Source: DASUPK01 sp035456265
GTDB taxonomy: Bacteria; Actinomycetota; Thermoleophilia; Solirubrobacterales; 70-9
DNA: 64,000 nucleotides
Direction of reading: 5' to 3'
Assembly: GCA_035456265.1 (NCBI GenBank)
Contig: DATIDP010000149.1
Coordinates: 1-64,000, forward strand
The position numbers were made by a program, and so were the translations under genes. Of this stretch, positions 16,555 through 25,371 are shown in pieces (position 1 is the stretch's first letter; every line of letters begins with the position of its first letter). A model generated the notes under the pieces. That model worked only from the letters and a program-made list of their open reading frames with translations, was not told the origin of the DNA and made no database searches.

Positions 16555-17424
16555 GTGCTGCCGCTGAAGGACAACAACCCGACCTCGCGGTTCCCGGTCA
16601 TGACCGTCGCGCTGATCGTGATCAACGTCGCGATCTTCATCTGGCAGCTCAACTTCCCGACCGACCAGAAGCTCGACCAGGTCGGCTTCGGCTCGATCGA
16701 CCAGAGCTCGCTGGAGTACGGGGCCATCCCGTACCGGATCACGCATGCGGAGGACCGGAACTGCGTGGTGGGAGGTGTGCCCAACTCGCAGGGGCAGCTG
16801 GAGGCGGGCGTGGTCTGCCCGGGAACGAAGGACTACGACCGGGCCGTGGCGATCGGGCGGGAGGACCCGCAGGCCACGCCGATTCCGATCAATCAGGCCC
16901 CGTGGTGGGAGACGCTGTTCACCTCGATGTTCATGCACGGAGGCTTCCTGCACATCGCGGGCAACATGCTCTTCCTCTGGGTCTTCGGCAACAACATCGA
17001 GGACCGGCTGGGGCGGGTCAAGTTCCTGATCTTCTATGTGCTCGCCGGGCTGATCGCGGTGTACACGCAGGCGCTGATCGACCCCGCATCCACCGCCCCG
17101 ACGATCGGAGCGAGCGGCGCGATAGCGGGGGTGCTCGGGGCCTACGCGCTGCTCTACCCCCACGCCCGGGTCCTGACCCTGATCTTCATCATCTTCTTCG
17201 TCACGCTCGTCGAGATCCCGGCCCTGATCCTGCTCGCCATCTGGTTCATCCTGCAATTCGTCCCCGCCTTGGGACAGGTCGCGGTGGAGACGGGGGGTGG
17301 CCAGGGGGTCGCCTATTTCGCCCACGTGGGCGGCTTCGTCTTCGGACTGGCCGTGGCTGCGGTCATCCTTTCGATCACCGGCCGCGGAGACAGGGAAGAG
17401 CCGCCTCGATTACCGGTCTACTGA
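16555..17424 (+). CDS. Rhomboid family intramembrane serine protease
   Basis: 289 residues. Hallmarks are MFMHGGFLHIAGNMLFLW with the HxxxN of TM2, the catalytic serine in IGASGAIAGVLGAY (GxSG), and the catalytic histidine in FAHVGGFVFGL. A first helix (residues 16-38) is followed by an unusually long soluble loop of about 75 residues containing Cys pairs (DRNCVVGG and GVVCPG) before the core. This is a known variation in actinobacterial rhomboids and could form an extracytoplasmic disulfide. Start is GTG. Substrates are unknown. Confidence 0.92.
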   Translation: MLPLKDNNPTSRFPVMTVALIVINVAIFIWQLNFPTDQKLDQVGFGSIDQSSLEYGAIPYRITHAEDRNCVVGGVPNSQGQLEAGVVCPGTKDYDRAVAIGREDPQATPIPINQAPWWETLFTSMFMHGGFLHIAGNMLFLWVFGNNIEDRLGRVKFLIFYVLAGLIAVYTQALIDPASTAPTIGASGAIAGVLGAYALLYPHARVLTLIFIIFFVTLVEIPALILLAIWFILQFVPALGQVAVETGGGQGVAYFAHVGGFVFGLAVAAVILSITGRGDREEPPRLPVY

Positions 17425-17430
17425 GCGAAA

Positions 17431-17646
17431 TTGGATCCAGATCTCAGGAACGCGCTGCTGCTGCTCGGCCTGCTGTTCTGCGGCTTCTTCGCGGTCGTCA
17501 CGCTCTACGTGATCGTCGACACCGGACTGCGCCTGCGGACCTACGGAGACATCGGCGCGATCATCCTCTACGGCATCTCGCTGCTGATCATCGGGATGAT
17601 CGCGGCGGGCCTGATCGGTGCTCTTCGAAACCCGCCCGATGATTAG
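17431..17646 (+). CDS. Small two-helix membrane protein
   Basis: 71 residues from a TTG start six bases after the rhomboid stop. There are two hydrophobic helices (about residues 8-28 and 42-64) with a short polar loop, and the sequence ends NPPDD. Its stop overlaps the next gene's ATG (ATGATTAG), which argues that it is a real translated unit. No family recognised. Confidence 0.6.
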   Translation: MDPDLRNALLLLGLLFCGFFAVVTLYVIVDTGLRLRTYGDIGAIILYGISLLIIGMIAAGLIGALRNPPDD

Positions 17647-18727
17647 GCGCGTGGCGGCGATCGGGGCGCTCCTGTTCGCCTTCGCCGCCGCGATCATCGC
17701 CATCGCGATCTGGCCGGAGAGCGCCGGGAACAGTGACACCCAGTCGAGGGGCCCACACCGGGCGCTCTCCGCGGCGGGAGGCGAAGCGGCGAACGGGATC
17801 GCGGGCGACCCTGGCACGCGCTCCAGGCAATCGATCGGGACCTTCGCGGCCAAATTGAGCACGGCTGAGCGCCCCGGCGACGCCCGCTTCGCGCTCCAGC
17901 CCGTGGCGGGACCCCTGCCCGTCCGCTACCGATTCAAGCACCCGCCGATCGCGGGCGTTCTCTTCGACCTGAAGAGCGGCCAGATCCTCTGGCAGCGGAA
18001 CCCGAGGCTGAAGCGGCCGATCGCGAGCCTGACGAAGATGATGACCGCGCTGATGGTCGCGCGAACCGATTCGCCGGACGAGCGGGTCAGGGTGAGCCGG
18101 AACGCGGCGCATACTCAGGGCTCTGCCACCGGGCTGCTGCCGCGGGGCCGCAAGGTCCCGCTCGAGGCGTTGCTCGAGGCCCTGATCCTGATCTCCGCGA
18201 ACGACGCCGCCGTGGCGCTCGCCGAACACGACGGCGGCAGCGTCCCCCACTTCATCAAGGAGATGAACGCGACAGCGCGGGCGATGGGCCTCACCTGCAC
18301 GCATTTCACGACCCCCAACGGCCTGCGCGACCGTGGCAACTACTCCTGTCCACGCGACCTGGCCGCCCTGGCGCGCGCCGACCTCGCCAACAAGCGGATC
18401 GCCGGGATCGTGCAGACCCGGTCGGCCAAGCCGCGCTTCCCGATCAAGGGCAAGCGGCTCTACCTGACGAACAACCACTACTTCCTGCAGCACGGCATTG
18501 GCGTGCCGGGGGCCGAGGTGACCGGGGTGAAGACGGGGTTCACCGACGCAGCGGGCAGCTGCTACGTCACGACGGCGCGGCTCGGCAGCCACCATCTCGG
18601 CCTCGTGCTCCTGCACTCGCCCAGCCCGCTGACCCAGGTGCCCGCACTGCTGCGGGCGGGATTCGTCGAGGTCGGGGCGATCGCGCCGACGGCGCCGGCG
18701 CCACCTGTGGTCCCGCCCACCGGGTAG
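17639..18727 (+). CDS. D-alanyl-D-alanine carboxypeptidase (PBP5/DacA family)
   Basis: Low-molecular-mass penicillin-binding protein that trims stem peptides outside the membrane. 362 residues. Membrane-spanning signal at residues 5-24, a low-complexity spacer, then all three SxxK-transpeptidase motifs: SLTKMMT, SANDAA (SxN) and GVKTGFTDAAG (KTG). Loss of the C-terminal domain of DacA-type enzymes makes it a short form. ATG 17639 is preferred over GTG 17618 because it overlaps the preceding stop. It may have a second role in stationary-phase wall trimming; that is family inference. Confidence 0.92.
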   Translation: MIRRVAAIGALLFAFAAAIIAIAIWPESAGNSDTQSRGPHRALSAAGGEAANGIAGDPGTRSRQSIGTFAAKLSTAERPGDARFALQPVAGPLPVRYRFKHPPIAGVLFDLKSGQILWQRNPRLKRPIASLTKMMTALMVARTDSPDERVRVSRNAAHTQGSATGLLPRGRKVPLEALLEALILISANDAAVALAEHDGGSVPHFIKEMNATARAMGLTCTHFTTPNGLRDRGNYSCPRDLAALARADLANKRIAGIVQTRSAKPRFPIKGKRLYLTNNHYFLQHGIGVPGAEVTGVKTGFTDAAGSCYVTTARLGSHHLGLVLLHSPSPLTQVPALLRAGFVEVGAIAPTAPAPPVVPPTG

Positions 18728-18737
18728 ACCACGCCAG

Positions 18738-19640
18738 GTGCGGGGGCGCATGCCAACGCCAAACGGGTCGCGCTGGCGCGCGCCCTCTGGTCAAACCCTG
18801 ATCGGCGTCGCGCTGTGCGCGGCGATCCTCGCATTCGCCGCCGCCGACCTGATTCACACCGAGTCCCGGCTTCCGGACGCCGGTGCGAGCTGCCGGGAGA
18901 GTGATACCGCCTGCCGCAACACCGAGCTCAGCGAGCAGCTTGCGCGCGACCGCGCCGCCGAGCCGCTCCAGGAGAGGTACGACACCCGCGCCTGGCTCTA
19001 CGCCTTCGGGATTCTGGCGATCGCAGCGCTCACCGTGGCGTACAGGCTGCGCACCACCTCTCGCCGTCAATGGCTTCGGATCTTCACCAACCTCGGGGTG
19101 GCAGGCGTCTGGCTGGGAATCGGCGCCGTCGTGCTGCTCCTGGCGACTGACGGAAGCTCGGTGTCGCCCCCGCCCGCGCCGCTGTTGATGATCCCGGTGA
19201 TCCTGCTGGTCGCGGCGGCGGCGGGCACCCTGATGGGCCGGTCGGAGGGCTGGGCCGAGCAGGGTCAGGCGAATGGGGTCAGGGAGATGTTGATGCAGGC
19301 CGGCAGGTTCGCGATCGACGTCGGGACGGCCGGTCAGGTGCGTCGCTCCCGGATGGAGGAGCTGGCCGAGTGGCTGTCGCTCGCCACGAGGTCGCTGACA
19401 GCGCTCACCTGCCTCTTCGCGCTCGTCTTCGTGCTGGCTCAGCCGGGTTGCGACGCGAGCGCGAGCCCGCCCGACTGGACCAATCCGGTCGACTCAGTCG
19501 CGGCGGTGACGGCGATCGGAGCGATGGCGGCCGCCGTGGGCGCTCTCGTCCTGCGGAGGTGGGTGGTCGCCCTGGCCGGCCTGGTGATCTGCCCGGTCGC
19601 GGTGCTCTTCGTGCTCGCCAGCACGTGTGCCTTCTACTGA
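18738..19640 (+). CDS. Hypothetical membrane protein
   Basis: 300 residues, no recognised family. It has about six hydrophobic segments, near residues 18-36, 90-108, 122-142, 152-172, 220-238 and 250-290. A soluble extracytoplasmic stretch between the first two contains two Cys (ASCRESDTACRN), suggesting a disulfide, and a further Cys lies near the C terminus. GTG 18738 gives the longest form; ATG 18750 is an alternative and neither has a clear ribosome site. It follows the carboxypeptidase gene by 10 bases and may be co-transcribed. Confidence 0.65.
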   Translation: MRGRMPTPNGSRWRAPSGQTLIGVALCAAILAFAAADLIHTESRLPDAGASCRESDTACRNTELSEQLARDRAAEPLQERYDTRAWLYAFGILAIAALTVAYRLRTTSRRQWLRIFTNLGVAGVWLGIGAVVLLLATDGSSVSPPPAPLLMIPVILLVAAAAGTLMGRSEGWAEQGQANGVREMLMQAGRFAIDVGTAGQVRRSRMEELAEWLSLATRSLTALTCLFALVFVLAQPGCDASASPPDWTNPVDSVAAVTAIGAMAAAVGALVLRRWVVALAGLVICPVAVLFVLASTCAFY

Positions 19641-19656
19641 TCCGCCCGGTGGCGGA
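19641..19656. terminator. Short hairpin between convergent genes
   Basis: TCCGCC-CGGT-GGCGGA forms a perfect 6-bp stem between two convergent stops. There is no U-tract, so terminator function in either direction is a guess. Confidence 0.3.
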
Positions 19657-19661
19657 ATCGC

Positions 19662-20786
19662 TCAGCCGAAGACCTGGACGTCGGCGATGTCGACGTGGGT
19701 GCCGGGCATCACCGGATCGTGGTAGATGCCGAGCCGCAGGTGTGAGGGGATCGACGAGCCGACCGAGAGACCCGGCCCAGCCGGGCTGATCTCCTTCTTC
19801 AGGTTGTACATGTGGAAGACGGGGCTCGCCACGCCTCCGATGGTGATCTGGAAGAGACCCTTGGTGGGGTCGGTCGAGTAGGTGGCGTCGACGACGATGT
19901 GGGTCCAGTTCCCGAGCGCGTTGCCCGCCGGCGTCGTCCAGATGTAGCGCGTGGTCTCCGACAGGCCCGACGAGCTCGACTGCTTCAGGATCCAGTTGCC
20001 CTCGATCGCCTGGAGGGAGACGACCGGGGTGCCGTCGGCGTTGGTCGCCGGCTCCGACTGCTTCATCTGCATCACGACCTGCCAGTGGTCCATGTCGTAG
20101 AGAGGGAAGTCGCTCGGCAGACGCATCCAGTAGGAGGTCACCCGGCGCATGCCCGCGCGGTAGAGGTAGAAGGTGTCCGACTTTCCGTCCTCGAAGAGAT
20201 AGTCGCTGTTGCCGAGCTCGGCCCGCTCGCTGTTGCCGTGGTAGAGGTCGCCGTTCATCGCGGTCATTCGCCGGAACGGGCCGCCGTCGGGTCCGCCCGC
20301 CGCGAACCACTGATGACGGGTCGGCGAAACGGCGTCGATGTCTCCCCAGAGCGGGATCGGATCGTGATCGGTGGCCAGATCCTCCTTGAGGAGGTGGAGC
20401 CCGCAGCCGCTGCCACCCTGCGCCGAGATTCGCACCGTGGCGCGGACGCGCTTCCCGTGTCTCCCGACCGCCCTCAGCCTCACCTTTCGCCGGCCCGTGG
20501 AGAGCAGTCGCACGCAGGCGGAGAACCCGCCGCCCCGGTCGGCGCGGGTCCCCCCGATCCGGCGCCAGGATCCCTTCTTCCGCTGCTGGACCCGGACCCT
20601 GCCCGGCGAGCAGATGGCGCCCGAGATGACGAACTCCGCCCGCGGCTGCACGATGTTCAGGGTCGGGTTCAGGTTGCCGCTGCAGGCGGGATGCTTGGCA
20701 CTCGCCGATGCTGGAGCGGCGCAGGCGACGGCCGTGGCCAGCAGCACGCCGGCCGCGCCGCTGCCCAGGAAGCGGATCGATCCCAC
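19662..20786 (-). CDS. Secreted polysaccharide-lyase-like protein (heparin-lyase-type jelly roll)
   Basis: 374 residues from GTG 20786, chosen because it gives a clean signal peptide (IRFLGSGAAGVLLATAVACA...); the frame is open back to ATG 20861. Residues 40-140 are a small beta-rich domain with Arg/Lys-rich turns and four Cys. From about 150 the C-terminal domain resembles heparin-lyase-like jelly rolls: GNSERAELGN, TFYLYRAGMRRVTSYWMRLPSDFPLYD, WQVVMQMKQSEP, GNWTHIVVDATYS and a terminal VDIADVQVFG strand. Lyase activity and substrate are not shown. A tRNA-Ala gene on the same strand lies just upstream. Confidence 0.7.
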   Translation of the reverse strand: MGSIRFLGSGAAGVLLATAVACAAPASASAKHPACSGNLNPTLNIVQPRAEFVISGAICSPGRVRVQQRKKGSWRRIGGTRADRGGGFSACVRLLSTGRRKVRLRAVGRHGKRVRATVRISAQGGSGCGLHLLKEDLATDHDPIPLWGDIDAVSPTRHQWFAAGGPDGGPFRRMTAMNGDLYHGNSERAELGNSDYLFEDGKSDTFYLYRAGMRRVTSYWMRLPSDFPLYDMDHWQVVMQMKQSEPATNADGTPVVSLQAIEGNWILKQSSSSGLSETTRYIWTTPAGNALGNWTHIVVDATYSTDPTKGLFQITIGGVASPVFHMYNLKKEISPAGPGLSVGSSIPSHLRLGIYHDPVMPGTHVDIADVQVFG

Positions 20787-20885
20787 CCCGATTGGGTCGG
20801 TCAAGGCGGCGTCAAGCTTGAAAGTTGACCCACCGGGCAGCGGCGCTCTCCGGCGCTTCACAGCGCCTTCTCACGCCCGGGGCGA

Positions 20886-20958
20886 TGGAGCCAGCGGGGC
20901 TCGAACCCGCGACCTCGGCGTTGCAAACGCCGCGCTCTCCCAACTGAGCTATGGCCCC
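20886..20958 (-). tRNA. tRNA-Ala (anticodon TGC)
   Basis: 73 bases with a full cloverleaf: acceptor GGGGCCA/TGGCTCC, D arm GCTC-AGTTGGGA-GAGC, anticodon stem CGGCG/CGCCG with loop TTTGCAA (anticodon TGC), T arm GCGGG-TTCGAGC-CCCGC, discriminator A. CCA is not encoded. A TACAAT -10 box (minus strand, 20970-20975) lies 11 bases upstream, and a perfect palindrome TTCCCGGGAA (20991-21000) lies further up. Confidence 0.97.
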
Positions 20959-21083
20959 GTGGGTGGCCGATTGTAGGCCGGGTACACACATTCCCGGGAA
21001 TATCGGGCTGTGAGAGACTGGCCACGCTGGCCTCAACAAACGGGGCGTGCCCGGCGGCGCGTCCTCACATCCCAGGAGAGGTG

Positions 21084-22448
21084 ATGGCCACCAGGGCCAA
21101 GCAGGATCAATCCGGGGGGGACGGCAAGGCGACTGACAAGTCGCCGACGGCCGTCGACGAGACGAAAGAGCGGGCGGCCGCGGAGGGGCAGCCGAAGCCG
21201 GGGCAGCGAGCTGAGATCTCGAACCTCGACATCGTCCGCCACTACTTCGATCGCGCCGTCGAGCGCCTCCGGCTCCCGGACGACATCCGCACCGTCTTCT
21301 GGACTCCGTACCGCGAGGTCACCGTCCAGATCCCTGTGAAGCTCTCGGACGGCGAGGTCCATACCTTCTCCGGCTACCGGATTCAGCACAACGGCGCCCG
21401 CGGGCCCTACAAGGGCGGCATCCGCTACCACCCCGAGGTCGACGTCGATGAGGTCCGCGCACTGGCCTCGCTGATGACCTGGAAGACGGCGGTCGCGAAC
21501 ATCCCGTTCGGCGGCGCCAAGGGAGGCATCAACTGCCCGGCCGATCAGCTCGAGCGCGACGAGGTCCAGAAGATCACCCGCTCGTTCATGGACAAGATCG
21601 AGAAGGTTCTGGGACCGACCCGTGACATCCCGGCTCCGGACGTCAACACCAACGCCCAGGTCATGGCCTGGCTGATGGACGAGTACGGCAAGCTCCACGG
21701 CCACACCCCGGCGATCTGCACGGGCAAGCCGATCGCGCTGGAGGGCTCATACGGGCGCGAGCAGGCGACCGGCCGCGGCTGCGTCTACATGTTCCGCGAG
21801 GCCGCTCCGCAGATCGGCCTGACGCCGGCCGACAGCACCTTCGTCGTGCAGGGGTACGGCAACGTCGGGTCCTGGGCCGCCCGCATCCTCCAGCAGCTCG
21901 GGTCGAAGATGATCGGCGCATCCGACGCGACCGGCGCGATCCGCAGCGACGCCGGCATCGACGCGGACGATCTCGCCAAGCATCTGCGAGACGGCGCCAA
22001 GCTGACCGAGTTCCCCGGGACCGAGGTGATCAGCCCCGACGACCTGCTCGCGATCGAGTGCGACGTGCTGATACCCGCGGCTCTCGGCGGCATGATCCAC
22101 GAGAGCAACGCGGACCGGATCAGCGCGCGGATGATCATCGAGGGCGCCAACAGCCCGACCACGCCGGCCGCCGATGAGATCCTCGAGGAGAAGGGTGTCC
22201 ACGTCATCCCCGACGTGATGGCGAACGCCGGCGGCGTGGTCTGCTCCTATTTCGAGTGGGTCCAGAACCTCCAGCACTTCCGGTGGTCCGAGCGGGAGGT
22301 CAACGACAAGCTCGGCGGAATCATGAGGAGGGCCTATCGCGACGTCGGCGCACGCGCTAGGGAGGAGCGCATCTCACTGCGCGAGGCGGCCTACCTGGTC
22401 GGGATCGAGAGGGTGGTCGAGGCGAGCCGCACGCGCGGCTATGTGTGA
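21084..22448 (+). CDS. gdhA: Glutamate dehydrogenase
   Basis: Reversible oxidative deamination of glutamate to 2-oxoglutarate. 454 residues, the length of hexameric enzymes. After a polar N-terminal extension of about 40 residues come NGARGPYKGGIRYHPEVDVDEV, LMTWKTAVANIPFGGAKGGI (catalytic Lys), PAPDVNTNAQVMAWLMDEY and the Rossmann motif VVQGYGNVGSWAA. AGGAGAGG precedes ATG 21084, which is better placed than the adjoining GTG 21081. It stands alone, divergent from tRNA-Ala across a region with a TTCCCGGGAA palindrome. Cofactor preference cannot be read confidently. Confidence 0.95.
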   Translation: MATRAKQDQSGGDGKATDKSPTAVDETKERAAAEGQPKPGQRAEISNLDIVRHYFDRAVERLRLPDDIRTVFWTPYREVTVQIPVKLSDGEVHTFSGYRIQHNGARGPYKGGIRYHPEVDVDEVRALASLMTWKTAVANIPFGGAKGGINCPADQLERDEVQKITRSFMDKIEKVLGPTRDIPAPDVNTNAQVMAWLMDEYGKLHGHTPAICTGKPIALEGSYGREQATGRGCVYMFREAAPQIGLTPADSTFVVQGYGNVGSWAARILQQLGSKMIGASDATGAIRSDAGIDADDLAKHLRDGAKLTEFPGTEVISPDDLLAIECDVLIPAALGGMIHESNADRISARMIIEGANSPTTPAADEILEEKGVHVIPDVMANAGGVVCSYFEWVQNLQHFRWSEREVNDKLGGIMRRAYRDVGARAREERISLREAAYLVGIERVVEASRTRGYV

Positions 22449-22470
22449 GGGCGCGCGACCAGCGCGACCC
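22449..22470. terminator. Hairpin between convergent gdhA and acidic-protein gene
   Basis: GGG-CGCGC paired with GCGCG-(A)-CCC around a 5-base loop gives an 8-bp stem with one bulge, starting right after the gdhA stop. No U-tract follows; it may act on both genes. Confidence 0.35.
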
Positions 22471-22472
22471 GA

Positions 22473-23741
22473 TCAATCATCATCGAAGTCGAAGTCCTTG
22501 GGCGGGCCCTTCTCGAACCAGAGGTCCTCCTCCCCCTCTTCCTCCTCGAGCTCGAACGAGCGCTCCTCCGTGTCGGACGGTCGCCGTTCGGGAGACTCCT
22601 CGTCCTCGATGGCGGGCCTCACCTCGGTTCCGGGCTCCTCATAGGTACCCCGATCGGAGTCGACTTCAGACGCGGGCTCCTCCGAATAGGACTCCTCCTC
22701 ATGGAGGTACGGCGCCTCCTCCTCTGCCGGCCCGAGCGCCTCGAAGTCGTCGTCCACCGAGGGCGGCGCTGACGCCGGCGGAACCGGGTCCTCGTCGGTC
22801 TCGAAGTCGTAGAGCTGCGGACCGTCCGCGGTCTCCGAGGAGTCCTCGGCCGGAAGAGGCTCCTCGTCCGAGATCGGCTCCTCGTCCGGGAGGTCCATCG
22901 GCGGAGGCTCGTAGGTGGTGTCCGGCCGGCCGAGCTCGGCCTCGTCGTCGGGCAGTGAGGGCAGATCACCGGTGTCGCCCGGAGGCGGATGCTCCTGTGT
23001 GGGCACGTCGATACGGCCCCGGGCCCTGCCGGGCGGCTCGGCGCCGGGCGTCGGCGGCGGAGGCGGCGGATCGGGAACGTGGCTCTCCGGCCCGGCGGGC
23101 GCCTGGGCGTCGGGTTGAGGCTCCAGCGGTCGCGCCTCACCCGGCGACTCGGCCTCGGCCGGCTCGGGCTCGGCCGCGGGCGGCGGCGCTGCGGTGTCCT
23201 CCGGAAACGGCTCCTCCTCGGCGATCAGCTCCTCGAGCGACTCGGACGGGGCGGGTTCCTCCGGCTCGGAGTCGAGCCGCTCCTGCCCCGGGATCTCGTC
23301 CTGGCCGGGCAGCTCCGCCTGCCCGGGGATCTGGCTCGGCGCCTCGAGGTCGACGGATTGATCGGAAGTCTCAGGCTCGGGCTCCGTCGGGCGAAGCGCC
23401 TGCGGCTCGGACGGCGGCTCCGTCGTCCGAAGCGCCTCGGGCTCGGATGGCGGCTCGACGGTAAGGGCGTCGGACTCCGACGAGGGCTCTACGTCCACCG
23501 GCTCCTCCGGCTGCTCCGTGGGCCGCAGCGCCTCGGCGTCGACCAGGCGCGTGGGCTCCTCGTTTCCGGCATCCATCTCGGTCGAGCCGACCTCGGTGTA
23601 GAGCTCGCCCCCGACGAAGGCGTCGGGCTGCTCGCCCGAGCCGAACGCCTCGTCCTCGATCTCCCGCAGCTCCGTCTCGCGGGCTCCGTGCTTGCGCTTC
23701 AGATCGAGGTGTTCGCGAATCGCGTCGTCGAGAATGCCCAT
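22473..23741 (-). CDS. Acidic, Pro/Glu-rich disordered protein with conserved-looking ends
   Basis: 422 residues, no enzymatic domain. The N terminus MGILDDAIREHLDLKRKHGA forms a short amphipathic helix, followed by ELREIEDEAFG. Residues 40-400 are low complexity, dominated by Glu, Pro, Asp and Ser, with near-repeats such as PPSEPEALR/PPSEPQALRPTEP and PGQ-type triplets. The C terminus returns to an ordered-looking DLWFEKGPPKDFDFDDD. Such a layout (folded tips, long acidic linker) suits a scaffold or tether. It is not secreted by sequence. A TAAGCT -10 box lies about 36 bases upstream of the ATG. Confidence 0.75.
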   Translation of the reverse strand: MGILDDAIREHLDLKRKHGARETELREIEDEAFGSGEQPDAFVGGELYTEVGSTEMDAGNEEPTRLVDAEALRPTEQPEEPVDVEPSSESDALTVEPPSEPEALRTTEPPSEPQALRPTEPEPETSDQSVDLEAPSQIPGQAELPGQDEIPGQERLDSEPEEPAPSESLEELIAEEEPFPEDTAAPPPAAEPEPAEAESPGEARPLEPQPDAQAPAGPESHVPDPPPPPPTPGAEPPGRARGRIDVPTQEHPPPGDTGDLPSLPDDEAELGRPDTTYEPPPMDLPDEEPISDEEPLPAEDSSETADGPQLYDFETDEDPVPPASAPPSVDDDFEALGPAEEEAPYLHEEESYSEEPASEVDSDRGTYEEPGTEVRPAIEDEESPERRPSDTEERSFELEEEEGEEDLWFEKGPPKDFDFDDD

Positions 23742-23874
23742 GTCGCGCGGGTTTTGCCCGGGCTCGAAGGGTCACAGCTTAGGCGCTGCGCCACTCATGT
23801 GATAGCTGGACACCCCGTAAGGCCCTGCATCTGACCGACCAATTTCCGGCGGGTTATCAGGCGTCCCTGGCCGG

Positions 23875-25218
23875 CTAGGGGCCCTCGGTCGCGGCCCGTC
23901 CCTCCGGGCGTCGGTGCAGGCGGCCCCCGTGCACCGAGCGCCTGCTCGCCGGCGCCGTGCGGATCTGGTTCTTCCCGGCCCTCTTCGCACGCAGCAGGGC
24001 CCGATCCGCGCCATCGACGAGCGATTCCAGATCCTCGGCGGAGTCCGGGATCGTCGCGACTCCGACGCTGATCGTGACGCCCATCGTCCCGCCGTCACGC
24101 AGCGGGACCTCGGTGTCGCGGACCCGCTCGCGCAGGCGCTCGGCCAGGATCGTCGCGCCCTCGCCCTCGGTCTCGACCAGGATCAGCGCGAGCTCGTCCC
24201 CGCCGTAGCGCGCCGCCACGTCGATGTCCCGCGTGGCGTCCCTGACCAGATTCGAGACGGTTTCCAGCACGAGGTCGCCCTGGAGGTGTCCGAGCCGGTC
24301 GTTGATGCGCTTGAAGTCATCGACGTCGAGGATGATCAGCGAGATCTCATGCCCGAAGCGGAGCGCGCGCGAGACCTCGCGATCGAGCGTCTCAGCCATG
24401 TGCCGGCGGTTCCAGAGCCCTGTCAGCGGGTCCGTCAGCGCTTCTTGCGCGATCCGCTCGTGCCGCCGTGTCAGCGTGCGCGCCAGGCCCCAGGCCAGGA
24501 TCACCGCGGCGACCAGGAACCAGATCATCACCGCCAGCGCGCCCTTGCCGACGCCGAGCACCCCTCCGCCCTTCGGAGGCCCCAGAAGCAAGAGACCCTC
24601 CTGGTCGCTCGGGTTCAGGGTGAGCGCGTGGCCCCGGTATTTCTTGCCCCCCGCGGTGAGGTCAGCCGTCTGGTCGGGCTGGAGCCTCTGCGAGGGCGGC
24701 TGCACCGTCCCACCGAGGGTCTGCGCACCTCGGGTGACGACGACCTCCAGATCGGTCAGCGACTTGACCTGGCTGGCGTATTGGTCCGCGGTGGTCACCG
24801 ATGCCAAGAGGCTGCCCACCGGCTGCGCCGTCTCGGTCAGTCCGACCCGCGAAAAGGCGACGGAACCGGGCGGGCCGGCGGCGGCGATCTCGTTGCCGAC
24901 GTTGTCGTAGAGGAGGACACGTCCGGCCGGCGGCTGAGCGGCGGCCCGCTGCACGAAGGCCTGCTCGGCCGTCCGGTCGTGCGCCCGCAGGGCGGTGGCC
25001 AGATCGGGAGTGCCGGCGAGGCTCTGCGCCTTCGATGCCGCCGCCGCGGTCTGCGAGCGGTAGACCGCGGTCGCCGTGCGCAGGCCCGCGGCGAGCCGCG
25101 CGTCCGCCTTGCCCCGCTGCGAATCCTCGCTGACGAACAGCAGAATTCCGATCAGTGCCAGCGTGGGCACGACCGCAATCAGAACCAAGAAGAGCGCCAG
25201 GCGCCGTCCGAAACTCAC
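23875..25218 (-). CDS. Membrane diguanylate cyclase (GGDEF)
   Basis: Synthesises cyclic di-GMP. 447 residues: a TM helix at 5-27, an extracytoplasmic sensor region of about 190 residues (residues 30-225, likely a CHASE/dCache-like fold), a second TM at about 230-250, then the GGDEF domain with DPLTGLWNRRHM, LDVDDFKRINDRLGH and the active loop YGGDELAL (GGDEL in place of GGDEF, catalytic acids kept). RDID sits five residues before it, matching the RxxD inhibitory site, so product feedback is expected. Start GTG 25218 has TACGCT nine bases upstream. Confidence 0.93.
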   Translation of the reverse strand: MSFGRRLALFLVLIAVVPTLALIGILLFVSEDSQRGKADARLAAGLRTATAVYRSQTAAAASKAQSLAGTPDLATALRAHDRTAEQAFVQRAAAQPPAGRVLLYDNVGNEIAAAGPPGSVAFSRVGLTETAQPVGSLLASVTTADQYASQVKSLTDLEVVVTRGAQTLGGTVQPPSQRLQPDQTADLTAGGKKYRGHALTLNPSDQEGLLLLGPPKGGGVLGVGKGALAVMIWFLVAAVILAWGLARTLTRRHERIAQEALTDPLTGLWNRRHMAETLDREVSRALRFGHEISLIILDVDDFKRINDRLGHLQGDLVLETVSNLVRDATRDIDVAARYGGDELALILVETEGEGATILAERLRERVRDTEVPLRDGGTMGVTISVGVATIPDSAEDLESLVDGADRALLRAKRAGKNQIRTAPASRRSVHGGRLHRRPEGRAATEGP

Positions 25219-25227
25219 CCTCGCGAC

Positions 25228-25233
25228 AGCGTA
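25228..25233 (-). promoter_or_regulatory. -10 box (TACGCT) for leaderless diguanylate cyclase
   Basis: On the minus strand TACGCT ends 9 bases before GTG 25218. Confidence 0.48.
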
Positions 25234-25298
25234 TCCTTGACCTCCCTGCCGGTCCCTGCCAGGTGCAGCGACCGGTCGAACATATTTCCCACCACCGC

Positions 25299-25371
25299 GG
25301 GGCTATAGCTCAGTTGGGAGAGCGCCTGGATCGCACCCAGGAGGTCGCCGGTTCGAGTCCGGCTAGCTCCA
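25299..25371 (+). tRNA. tRNA-Ala (anticodon CGC)
   Basis: 73 bases: acceptor GGGGCTA/TAGCTCC, D arm GCTC-AGTTGGGA-GAGC, anticodon stem CCTGG/CCAGG with loop ATCGCAC (anticodon CGC), T arm GCCGG-TTCGAGT-CCGGC, discriminator A, no encoded CCA. The body differs clearly from the tRNA-Ala(TGC) at 20886. The next base begins a protein-coding frame. Confidence 0.95.
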
